Shown here piece by piece: positions 1-6,538 of a stretch of 42,629 nucleotides of DNA (positions within the stretch are counted from its first letter, which is position 1; each line of letters begins with the position of its first letter). The DNA comes from an uncultured Oscillospiraceae bacterium. GTDB lineage: Bacteria > Bacillota > Clostridia > Oscillospirales > Oscillospiraceae. Position numbers and translations under genes: made by a program. The DNA is taken from NCBI GenBank assembly GCA_934667815.1, contig CAKUMO010000021.1:1-42629 (forward strand), given 5' to 3'. The notes under the pieces are model-generated. The model ran no database searches. It was not told the origin of the DNA and worked only from the letters and a program-made list of their open reading frames with translations.

Positions 1-700
1 GCGACATACTTCACGGACTCGGTGACCGTTTCGGCAACCTCGGGTTCCCAGCCGACAAAGACATGGTCTTCCCAAACGGGCTTGTCGGTCTCGCCCTCCC
101 ATGCGGGCGTGGCGGTGCCTGGCAGCAGGTTTTTGTGCTTCTGATCGGCAAAGGAGGTGCCCTCGGCTTCGCCGTCGTTGTAGATAACGGTCAGCTTATC
201 TTCTTCGTCATCGGGAATGCCGTTGTGGTTCTTGTCGTCCTTCCACTGCGCGACATACTTCACGGACTCGGTGACCGTTTCGGCAACCTCGGGTTCCCAG
301 CCGACAAAGACATGGTCTTCCCAAACAGGCTTGTCGGTCTCGCCTTCCCATGCGGGCGTGGCGGTGCCGGGCAGCAGATTTTCATACTTCTGATCGGCAA
401 AGGAAGCACCCTCGGCTTCGCCGTCGTTGTAGATCACAGTCAGCCTATCTTCTTCGTCATCTGGAATGCCGTTGTGGTTCTTGTCGTCCTTCCACTGCGC
501 GACATAGGTCACATTCGCGGTCACGGTTGCGGCAACAGTGGGATTCCATCCAACAAAGACATGATCCTCCCAAACGGGCTTGTCGGTCTCGCCCTGCCAT
601 GCGGGCGTCGCAGTACCGGCAGCAAGTCCGGTGTGAACCTGATCGACAAAGGAGGCGTGATTGGCTGCACCGTCGTTATAAGTAACAGTGTACTTCTCAA
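1..700. repeat. Direct tandem repeat, 249-bp period, inside the secreted protein gene
   Basis: The motif GCGACATACTTCACGGACTC occurs at 1 and again at 250, and a diverged copy begins at 499. The spacing is exactly 249 bp (83 codons). The copies at 1-249 and 250-498 are nearly identical. The one from 499 to about 700 is diverged, mainly in its 5' part of the coding sense. Near-identity at DNA level suggests recent duplication or gene conversion. More copies probably lie left of the window. Confidence 0.85.
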
Positions 701-1133
701 TGTTTACATCTTTATAAACGAGATAGAAGTTTTTGGAGCAGGGATACGGCTCGCTGCCGGTGACGTTCGCAGTCGCATTGACTCTGCTGGAAGTCCAGTT
801 ATAGAACGTCGCATTTTCCTTGCCCTTGGTATAGTAGGAGTCAAATTCCCAACCGGTCCAGTCGGTTGTCGACGCGCCCACGTTGGTCGGATAGAACTCC
901 TTAAGGTTGACGCTGTGGTTGTAACCGGAATGGGCGGTGCTGTCCTGGCAGACTACAGTGATTGTATTGATCAGTACGGGAGTCTGATAGCCAAGAGGTT
1001 TGCTGCTGTCGAGAACAACCTTGTAGATCTTGACCGAAATCTGATGCCCCGTGCTGTTGGCGGCAAAAGAAGTAGCAGCCAGACCCAACACAAGGACGAG
1101 CGCCAGGAGCACAGCCAAAATTCTTTTCTTCAT
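1..1133 (-). CDS. Secreted repeat protein, N-terminal part (C-terminus beyond window)
   Basis: Reading leftwards from ATG at 1133, the product begins MKKRILAVLLALVLVLG and has a hydrophobic stretch ending TSFAA, a clear signal peptide. A unique region of about 140 residues follows, then 83-residue tandem repeats. Each repeat has a TVxYNDG strand, a PGTATPAWEGETDKPVW stretch, a GW-containing strand, and a DDKNHNGIPDDEED segment that looks like a DxNxNG calcium-binding loop. The strand pattern resembles the Listeria-Bacteroides/InlB B-repeat (Flg_new) class of surface proteins. The frame is open to base 1, so the number of repeats and the anchor (LPXTG, SLH or other) cannot be seen. An AAAGGGTG ribosome site lies 6 bases before ATG. 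A role in adhesion or as a cell-surface stalk is inference. Confidence 0.8.
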   Translation of the reverse strand, partial: MKKRILAVLLALVLVLGLAATSFAANSTGHQISVKIYKVVLDSSKPLGYQTPVLINTITVVCQDSTAHSGYNHSVNLKEFYPTNVGASTTDWTGWEFDSYYTKGKENATFYNWTSSRVNATANVTGSEPYPCSKNFYLVYKDVNIEKYTVTYNDGAANHASFVDQVHTGLAAGTATPAWQGETDKPVWEDHVFVGWNPTVAATVTANVTYVAQWKDDKNHNGIPDDEEDRLTVIYNDGEAEGASFADQKYENLLPGTATPAWEGETDKPVWEDHVFVGWEPEVAETVTESVKYVAQWKDDKNHNGIPDDEEDKLTVIYNDGEAEGTSFADQKHKNLLPGTATPAWEGETDKPVWEDHVFVGWEPEVAETVTESVKYV

Positions 1134-1207
1134 TACGTTCACCCTTTCAAATACAAAATGTTTGACAGTTTCATTTGGAAAGCGCGCACAGCGGAGCGCT
1201 TTCCAGC

Positions 1208-1225
1208 GTAGTAAGTGCTTACTAC
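1208..1225. promoter_or_regulatory. Palindromic operator GTAGTAAG-TG-CTTACTAC
   Basis: This is an 18-bp dyad with perfect 8-bp arms. It begins a few bases downstream of the -10 box of the leftward promoter, so a bound protein would block initiation. Palindromes of the AGTAAG..CTTACT type are typical of TetR-family operators. No TetR gene is in the window, so the regulator is unknown. A second inverted repeat in the leader (GGAAAGCGC at 1177-1185, GCGCTTTCC at 1196-1204) could fold in the mRNA. Confidence 0.6.
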
Positions 1226-1228
1226 ATT

Positions 1229-1257
1229 TTTATACCATAGTTTTGTGCAAATGGCAA
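1229..1257 (-). promoter_or_regulatory. Sigma-A type promoter of the repeat protein gene
   Basis: On the minus strand the -35 is TTGCCA (1252-1257), followed by a 17-bp spacer and a -10 of TATAAA (1229-1234). The palindrome at 1208-1225 covers the expected start of transcription. The leader to the ATG at 1133 is about 90 bases. Confidence 0.65.
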
Positions 1258-1323
1258 GTGAGGTTTGTCTCTATTTTTCCCTTTACGCGTCAACATCCGA
1301 AAAATTTTACAAAAATACGGCCA

Positions 1324-1352
1324 TTGCCTTTTCTGCAAAGCTGTGGTATGCT
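1324..1352 (+). promoter_or_regulatory. Probable promoter of the S4-domain protein gene
   Basis: TTGCCT (1324-1329), a 17-bp spacer and TATGCT (1347-1352) lie just ahead of the ATG at 1376. The leader would be under 20 bases. The -10 matches consensus at four of six positions. Confidence 0.45.
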
Positions 1353-1375
1353 CAAGGCAAAGTGAGGGATGCTTT

Positions 1376-2152
1376 ATGGCAAACGAAAAAACCATCGCGG
1401 CGCTGGCCGCAACGGAGGAGGAACGGATGCTGCTCGTGCGCGTGTGCGACCGCATCGAGCGCGCAGAGCGGCGGGAGCAGCCGGTCTCGACATTTTTTCT
1501 CACGCCGCGTGAGCGCACTCTGGCGGCGCAGCTCCTGCCGCAGGCGAAATTTTTCGGCGGAACGGAGGGCGCGGAGCGCACGGTAGCCTACTATCTGCCC
1601 GAGTACCTTGCGCCGGAGGACTGGCTTGCAGACGGCGTGGTCGCCTGCCTGCGTGCGACGTTTTACGAGAAAAATGCACTCACCCACCGCGATATGCTCG
1701 GCGCACTCATGGGCGCGGGGCTGCGGCGCGACGCGATCGGCGACATCTATGTGGCCGAGGACCACTGCGACTTTTTCGTGCTCGACGAGCTGGCGCAGTA
1801 TCTGCTGGACAACCTGACCTCGGCCGGACGCACGGCGCTGAAGCTGCGCAGGCTTCCGCTCTGCGAGGTTGAGCGCCCGCCCGAGCGCCTGCGCGAGCTG
1901 CGCGTTACGGTATCCTCGCTGCGTCTGGACGGCGTGCTGTCCGCAGCGTTTCACGTCAGCCGCGCGGACGCGGCGCAGGCGGTAAACGCGGGTCGCGTGG
2001 CGGTAAACGGCGCGGTCTGCGTCAAGCCGGACAGGCAGCTTGCGCCGCAGGACGTGCTGGCGCTGCGCGGCAAGGGCAAGCTGCGCATTCTCTCCCTCGG
2101 CGGCGAGACGAAGAAGGGCCGTCAGGCCGTCACTGTGGGGATTTATGAGTAA
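1376..2152 (+). CDS. YlmH-like S4-domain RNA-binding protein
   Basis: The protein has 258 residues, close to the usual length of YlmH. The family binds RNA and in Bacillus is linked to the ylm/divIVA cell-division cluster and ribosome rescue, but no such neighbours are present here. An S4 RNA-binding domain lies at about residues 185-243 (LDGVLSAAFHVSRADAAQAV, then NAGRVAVNG). The preceding region carries the YlmH-type GLRRDAIGDI motif. The start at 1376 is chosen because a GTGAGG ribosome site precedes it and the start lies downstream of the predicted promoter. The frame is open upstream, but that part has non-coding character. The gene stands alone between the divergent repeat-protein gene and a lipoprotein gene. 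Confidence 0.82.
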   Translation: MANEKTIAALAATEEERMLLVRVCDRIERAERREQPVSTFFLTPRERTLAAQLLPQAKFFGGTEGAERTVAYYLPEYLAPEDWLADGVVACLRATFYEKNALTHRDMLGALMGAGLRRDAIGDIYVAEDHCDFFVLDELAQYLLDNLTSAGRTALKLRRLPLCEVERPPERLRELRVTVSSLRLDGVLSAAFHVSRADAAQAVNAGRVAVNGAVCVKPDRQLAPQDVLALRGKGKLRILSLGGETKKGRQAVTVGIYE

Positions 2153-2233
2153 TCATATGCGTCTTTGACCCCGTTGGAAAGAATTATGTAATAATATATA
2201 CAATTTTGTAATAGTAAAATAACTATTTTGACC

Positions 2234-2262
2234 TTGACTGCACTGTTTTGCCATGGTATAGT
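2234..2262 (+). promoter_or_regulatory. Promoter of the lipoprotein gene
   Basis: TTGACT (2234-2239), a 17-bp spacer ending in TGG and TATAGT (2257-2262) give a good vegetative promoter with an extended -10. The leader is about 100 bases and ends in a TTTGGAGG ribosome site before the ATG at 2368. Confidence 0.65.
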
Positions 2263-2367
2263 GGGAATAGAAGAGCCAAAGGCCCCGCATTATCATCGGA
2301 AGGGAGGCGGCGTATCCCCAAAAAGCATCGTTCGGTTGTCTGAATAAAGAGATTTGGAGGTAAATTT

Positions 2368-3045
2368 ATGAAGCATACTTTCCCGCTGATTTTGCTGCTG
2401 CTTCTGCTGCTGACTGCCTGTGCACCGGGTCAGACACCGGAAAGCACCGCCACGCCCGCACCGTCGGAATCCGTCGAGTCCTCCACCGAACCGGTAGCTT
2501 CCGTGCCCGAGGGCACGGCTCTGGACGAGGGCGAATTGGACGCGCTGCGCGAATTTTTCGGGGATGCGAACAACTGGAATTCGCAGATTCTCGCCTCCGG
2601 TGAATTTTACGGAGTTGAAAATATCGATCTATACCTGTTTTTCCAGCGCGGAATTCCGCTCGGCGCGGCAGCGCAGCAGGCCGATGCAGACGAGCACGCA
2701 TATTACGTTTCCGTCACGAATTACGGTGAAGAGTATGACATTTTCCGTCTGCCCGTCTCCGAGATGGACAAAATCACGCGCGAATATCTGAAGCTGCCGC
2801 TCGCGGAGCTGAAGGGCGTCGGGCTTGACAGGTTTGTCTATTGGGAAAAGACCGATTGCTATTATTTCAAGCCCGCCGGAGCAAACGCGATGCTGACCGA
2901 GATCACCGGCGCTTACCGCCAGGACGACGGCAGCATCCGCATGTACTATCACAACCAGCTTGAATCCCCCACGCCGGAGATGGTTGTGACCGTCCTGCCC
3001 GAAAACGGCACCTACCGCATCATTTCCAATCAGATCGTACAGTAA
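2368..3045 (+). CDS. Lipoprotein of unknown function
   Basis: The protein has 225 residues, with an N-terminal signal peptide and lipobox LTAC (cysteine near residue 18), so it should be anchored to the outer face of the membrane. A low-complexity linker rich in Pro, Ser, Thr and Glu follows (about 20-50). The folded part begins at about residue 52 (DEGELDALREFF) and contains an alternating strand pattern with many Tyr residues. I do not recognise a named family. The start is fixed by a strong GGAGG site. The gene has its own promoter and ends at a bidirectional terminator facing the glycerophosphodiesterase operon, so it is monocistronic. Confidence 0.75.
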   Translation: MKHTFPLILLLLLLLTACAPGQTPESTATPAPSESVESSTEPVASVPEGTALDEGELDALREFFGDANNWNSQILASGEFYGVENIDLYLFFQRGIPLGAAAQQADADEHAYYVSVTNYGEEYDIFRLPVSEMDKITREYLKLPLAELKGVGLDRFVYWEKTDCYYFKPAGANAMLTEITGAYRQDDGSIRMYYHNQLESPTPEMVVTVLPENGTYRIISNQIVQ

Positions 3046-3078
3046 CCGGCCCGTCATGCACCGGCACCCGCACGCGTA

Positions 3079-3113
3079 AAACCCCCGTAGCGCAAAATGC
3101 GCTGCGGGGGTTT
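3079..3113. terminator. Bidirectional intrinsic terminator
   Basis: The inverted repeat ACCCCCGTAGCGC / GCGCTGCGGGGGT has an AAAAT loop, with T-runs on the right for the plus strand and on the left for the minus strand. It separates the convergent lipoprotein and glycerophosphodiesterase genes. Confidence 0.85.
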
Positions 3114-3126
3114 CAGACTGTCAAAA
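3114..3126 (+). repeat. Post-terminator tag CAGACTGTCAAAA
   Basis: This 13-mer abuts the terminator stem. The same or near-identical tag follows terminators at 8859, 25044 and 38200. Confidence 0.55.
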
Positions 3127-3157
3127 TCTGAATTTGTATTTTGTCCGCTGCGACGGG

Positions 3158-3994
3158 TTATTGAACCTCCGGCGGCACGCAGTGCTCAAAGATGATAAGG
3201 CAACCGTCGTCCAGCGCGGTTTTGGCATTCTCGGCGCTGCGGATCGTCCACGAAAATTCCTGCACGCGCCAGATCGCGCGGCACAGGCGCAGGCTGAGGT
3301 TGCTGCGGCAATCGTAATTGTAGGCGATGAAGTCCGGCGCGGTCAAAAAGCCGGTCAGAAGATTTGTCAGAATAAACCGCACGATCAGCGCAAGCCCGCT
3401 GCGCTCTTTCATGAAGTTGCTCGAAAGCTGACCGCGCACGATCTCCGGGCGGTGCCTGCGCAGCCACCACAGCACGCGCGGGTCAAAGGACTCGATGCAG
3501 TAATCGAGCTTGGGATAGCGGTCGAGCAGCTCGCAGGTGCGACGGGTCAGCTCGGCATGATTGCCCTTGCAGGGCTTGATCTCCACGACCAGCGGCGCTT
3601 TCCCTTCGAAAATCGGCAGGACTTCCTCCAAAAACGGAACTTTTTCATCCGTTCCCTCGAGGCGGCACGCGGCCAGCTCCTCCTCCGTCATATCGCGCAG
3701 GTCGCGCGCGACGCCGGCGGTACGCCGGAGGCTCTCGTCGTGCATGACGGCAAGCCTGCCGTCCCTGGTCAGATGAACGTCCAGCTCCGCGCCGTAGCCG
3801 TGCTCGACGGCAAGCCGGAAGGCCAAAAGAGAATTTTCTGGCACGCCGTTTTTCGCGTCATGTAAGCCGCGATGGGCGTAATTATGCGCATTCAGCGCGG
3901 AAAACGCGTTCTTTTTCCGCCTGCAAAAGATGGCGATCAGCCACAAAACGGCAAGCCCGAGCAGAACGGCAAGTATGATCCATACGATTTTCAT
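3158..3994 (-). CDS. Membrane-anchored glycerophosphodiester phosphodiesterase
   Basis: The protein has 278 residues. It has one N-terminal transmembrane helix (about 3-23) and then a GDPD TIM-barrel domain. The catalytic signature is visible: H41-R42-G43, metal ligands E70 and D72 in GAELDVHLTRDG, and H85 in VMHDES. The enzyme cleaves glycerophosphodiesters into glycerol-3-phosphate and an alcohol. The N-terminal anchor probably places the domain at the outer surface. It is the last gene of a leftward operon after an MFS transporter (6-bp gap) and a HAD phosphatase. The barrel seems complete although the protein is compact for a membrane-anchored member. Substrate preference cannot be read from the sequence. 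Confidence 0.9.
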   Translation of the reverse strand: MKIVWIILAVLLGLAVLWLIAIFCRRKKNAFSALNAHNYAHRGLHDAKNGVPENSLLAFRLAVEHGYGAELDVHLTRDGRLAVMHDESLRRTAGVARDLRDMTEEELAACRLEGTDEKVPFLEEVLPIFEGKAPLVVEIKPCKGNHAELTRRTCELLDRYPKLDYCIESFDPRVLWWLRRHRPEIVRGQLSSNFMKERSGLALIVRFILTNLLTGFLTAPDFIAYNYDCRSNLSLRLCRAIWRVQEFSWTIRSAENAKTALDDGCLIIFEHCVPPEVQ

Positions 3995-4000
3995 GATTCT

Positions 4001-5551
4001 TCAGTCCTCTACATCCAGTGCTTCCAGTCCCTTTTTGGCGACCGGCTTATTGTCTCCGTGCATGACAAAGAGCATCGTAACGAAGGCCAGCGCGACGAAC
4101 ACCGTCGCATACGGGAACAGGCTCGTCATGCCAAGCTTGTCCATCAGCAGGCCCGAGAACATCGGCGTGACGGTCTGCGCGGCCATACTCGCGGTATAAT
4201 AGATGCCGGTATACTTGCCGACGTCGCCGCCGCGGCACATTTCGACCACCATGGGGAAGGAGTTGACATTGATCGTCGCCCAGCCGATGCCCGCCAGCGC
4301 AAACATGCAGTTCATCAGCAGCGTCGGGCTGTTTTCGTTCAGGAAGCAGGCCACGCCGAAGGCCGCAGTCAGCATCATAACGCCCGCGAGGATGGTTTTC
4401 TTGCGGCCGACCTTGGAGGCAACCATGCCCACGGGCAGGTAGGCAAGAATCGCCGCGCCCTGCGCGATCATAAGCGTCATGTTATAGTCTTTATTCAGCA
4501 CGTTGCTGGCATAGACGGAGTATTTGGAGGTCACGGCGTTATAGCCCATGAACCACAGCACGATGGACGCAAGCAGGAACAGCAGCGAGCGCCGCTCGGC
4601 CTTACCGAGGCGGTGCTTCTCGCCGTCGTCCTCGCCGGGATCCTCCTCGATGCCGTAGATCTTGCTCTCCTCCTGCATGCGGCGCACGAGCTTCGGCTCA
4701 CGCACCTTCCACATGAAGATCGTCAACGCCAGCAGCATAATGCCCGCAATGACGGAGAAATAGCCCGTGTAGGACATCATGGAATTCTGCGCGGACGAGG
4801 TCGCAAAGACCATGCCGAGAATCAGAACCAGAATGCCGCCCGCCGTGCCCATGAGGTTGATCACGGCGTTGGCCTTGCTGCGCAGCGGCTTGATGGTCAC
4901 GTCCGGCATCAGCGCGACCGCCGGAGATCGGAAGGTCGCCATGGCGATGAGCGCGACGAGCAGCAGCGCAATGAATACGATAAGCGTCCGGGGATAGGCA
5001 TGCGTAACCGCCTTGGCGCAGGCCTGACGCGCAGGCACGACATAATCCGTGTAGTCCGGATTGGGCACGGACTTGCCGTCCTGCTCAACGCGGCTGCGGA
5101 TCTGCGTGAATTCGTCCTCGGTGAACTTTTCGGACAGGACAAAGCTCTCCCCCTCGGGGGTCATGAGGGTCTTGCCCTCCTGCGCCTCATAGATGACGGT
5201 CAGAGCCTCGGGATCGTCGATGGCAGCAAACTTCTGCACATTGGCAAGCTGATGGTTGTCCACAAAGGACAGCGAGACAAAGGCCAGCGCCGCGACGATC
5301 GTGCCGATCAGGATAAAGGGCGTACGGCGGCCCATCTTGCCCTTGTGGCGGTCGGAGATCGCGCCGAACAGCGGCAGCATAAACAGCGCCAGAATATTAT
5401 CCAGCGCCATGATGACACCGGAGGCCGTCTGCGACAGGCCGAATTTGTTTGTCAGAATCAGTGGGATGGTGTTGTCATACGCCTGCCAGAAGGCGCAGAT
5501 CAGGAAAAATGCGAACCCTACATAAATCGTGCGTTTGTAATTGAGCTTCAT
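4001..5551 (-). CDS. MFS transporter of the GPH/sucrose-symporter type
   Basis: The protein has 516 residues and about 12 predicted membrane helices. The N-terminal part has the pattern of glycoside-pentoside-hexuronide or sucrose-type symporters, with the MFS loop motif GAISDRHKGKMGRRTPF at about 63-79. Between helix 3 (about 79-97) and helix 4 (about 188-205) there is an unusual hydrophilic insertion of about 90 residues, rich in acidic residues and presumably extracytoplasmic. The two halves are joined by an acidic cytoplasmic linker (YGIEEDPGEDDGEKH). Its partners are a HAD-IIA phosphatase upstream and a glycerophosphodiesterase downstream, so a glycoside or phosphodiester-derived substrate is possible, but that is inference. 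Confidence 0.82.
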   Translation of the reverse strand: MKLNYKRTIYVGFAFFLICAFWQAYDNTIPLILTNKFGLSQTASGVIMALDNILALFMLPLFGAISDRHKGKMGRRTPFILIGTIVAALAFVSLSFVDNHQLANVQKFAAIDDPEALTVIYEAQEGKTLMTPEGESFVLSEKFTEDEFTQIRSRVEQDGKSVPNPDYTDYVVPARQACAKAVTHAYPRTLIVFIALLLVALIAMATFRSPAVALMPDVTIKPLRSKANAVINLMGTAGGILVLILGMVFATSSAQNSMMSYTGYFSVIAGIMLLALTIFMWKVREPKLVRRMQEESKIYGIEEDPGEDDGEKHRLGKAERRSLLFLLASIVLWFMGYNAVTSKYSVYASNVLNKDYNMTLMIAQGAAILAYLPVGMVASKVGRKKTILAGVMMLTAAFGVACFLNENSPTLLMNCMFALAGIGWATINVNSFPMVVEMCRGGDVGKYTGIYYTASMAAQTVTPMFSGLLMDKLGMTSLFPYATVFVALAFVTMLFVMHGDNKPVAKKGLEALDVED

Positions 5552-5591
5552 GCTTGTTCCTCTCCTGTCAGTTATTGGGAAATCTCCGATG

Positions 5592-6389
5592 TTAAAGATC
5601 CCCTAGTATCGCGCGGATGTCGGGGTAGATGTACGTCGGTTTTTCGGGGCTTTGCTCCACGTCTGCCATGGTGCCCTCGCCGGAGAGCACCAACACGGAG
5701 GTGATGCCTGCACGTACGCCGCTGGCAATGTCCGTGTAAAGCCGGTCCCCGATCAGAGCAGTCTGCGCAGGCGAATAACCGTATTTTTCCATAGCCAGCA
5801 GCGGCATGGCAGGCTCCGGCTTGCCGATAAAGACCGGCCGTCTGCCCGTCGCGCGGAACAGCATTTCGCAGACGCTCCCGCAGTCGGGGACATAGCCCCA
5901 GGACGTCGGGCAGACCCAGTCGGGGTTGGCCGCAATGAAGTCCACGCCGCGCCCGAGCAGGATGCACGCATCCTCGAGCTTCTGGAAGGTCAGCTCCGTA
6001 TCAAAGCCGCACACGAGCGCGTCAATGCCGTCGTCCAGCCGGTCGGTCACATTGAAGCCCGCCGTCTGAAGCTGTGCGCGGAAGGAGGCCGTGCCGAAGC
6101 CATAGATTCGCTTGCCGCGATAGCCGCGCTTGTCCAGATATACGCACAAAGCGTCCACGGAGGTGAGGAAATCGTCCTTCGTCGCCGCAATGCCGAAGCT
6201 CGCCATGTGGTCGATGTAGGCCTGCACGCTGCGCGAGGAATTATTAGTCAAAAATAAGTACTTTCCGCCGGAGGCGCGGATGTGATGCAGAAATTCCTTC
6301 GTTCCTTCAAACAGCCGGTCGCCCAAATAGATCGTGCCGTCCATGTCCAGAAGAAAGAATTTGATGTCGCGCAGAGGGGAAGTGTTCAA
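5592..6389 (-). CDS. HAD-IIA (NagD-like) sugar or glycerol phosphatase
   Basis: The protein has 265 residues if started at TTG 6389. It shows HAD motif I DMDGT (D15 and D17), motif II LTNNSS, and the C-terminal motif GDRLYTDIASGVRAG typical of NagD/AraL-type phosphatases. The TTG start is preferred because an AAAGGAACGA ribosome site precedes it. The in-frame ATG at 6422 overlaps the -10 box (6421-6426), so it would not be transcribed. It is the first gene of a leftward operon with an MFS transporter and a glycerophosphodiesterase. A plausible job is dephosphorylating glycerol phosphate released by the diesterase, but family members are promiscuous. Confidence 0.85.
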   Translation of the reverse strand: MNTSPLRDIKFFLLDMDGTIYLGDRLFEGTKEFLHHIRASGGKYLFLTNNSSRSVQAYIDHMASFGIAATKDDFLTSVDALCVYLDKRGYRGKRIYGFGTASFRAQLQTAGFNVTDRLDDGIDALVCGFDTELTFQKLEDACILLGRGVDFIAANPDWVCPTSWGYVPDCGSVCEMLFRATGRRPVFIGKPEPAMPLLAMEKYGYSPAQTALIGDRLYTDIASGVRAGITSVLVLSGEGTMADVEQSPEKPTYIYPDIRAILGDL

Positions 6390-6420
6390 GGATGTTCGTT
6401 CCTTTCGTTCCGTTTTTCTC

Positions 6421-6449
6421 ATTATACACGATTCTTTCGCGGTTTTCAT
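6421..6449 (-). promoter_or_regulatory. Promoter of the HAD-MFS-GDPD operon
   Basis: On the minus strand a perfect TATAAT lies at 6421-6426. A weak -35 ATGAAA is 17 bp upstream (6444-6449). The position decides the TTG start at 6389. Confidence 0.55.
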
Positions 6450-6478
6450 CTATTATTTTACCGACTTTGGGCTTTGCG

Positions 6479-6507
6479 TTGATTTTGCGCAAAACGCATG
6501 ATATAAT
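6479..6507 (+). promoter_or_regulatory. Promoter of gltX
   Basis: TTGATT (6479-6484), a 17-bp spacer and a perfect TATAAT (6502-6507). An in-frame ATG at 6506 overlaps the -10, which supports the ATG at 6539 with its AGAGG ribosome site as the real start. Confidence 0.75.
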
Positions 6508-6538
6508 GAAGAAAATTTTTGAATCAGAGGTAAATCCC

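Noticed and set aside
1..700. Regular repeats that could suggest a CRISPR array
   Set aside because: The period is 249 bp without spacers, and the repeats encode 83-residue protein units in frame with a signal peptide.
3872..5704. 610-codon plus-strand open frame opposite the MFS gene
   Set aside because: His/Arg/Gln-rich shadow product; the minus-strand transporter is convincing and the frame has no promoter or ribosome site.
6390..6449. Upstream ATG starts for the HAD phosphatase
   Set aside because: The ATG at 6422 overlaps the -10 box and the frame further up is upstream of the promoter; the TTG at 6389 has the ribosome site.
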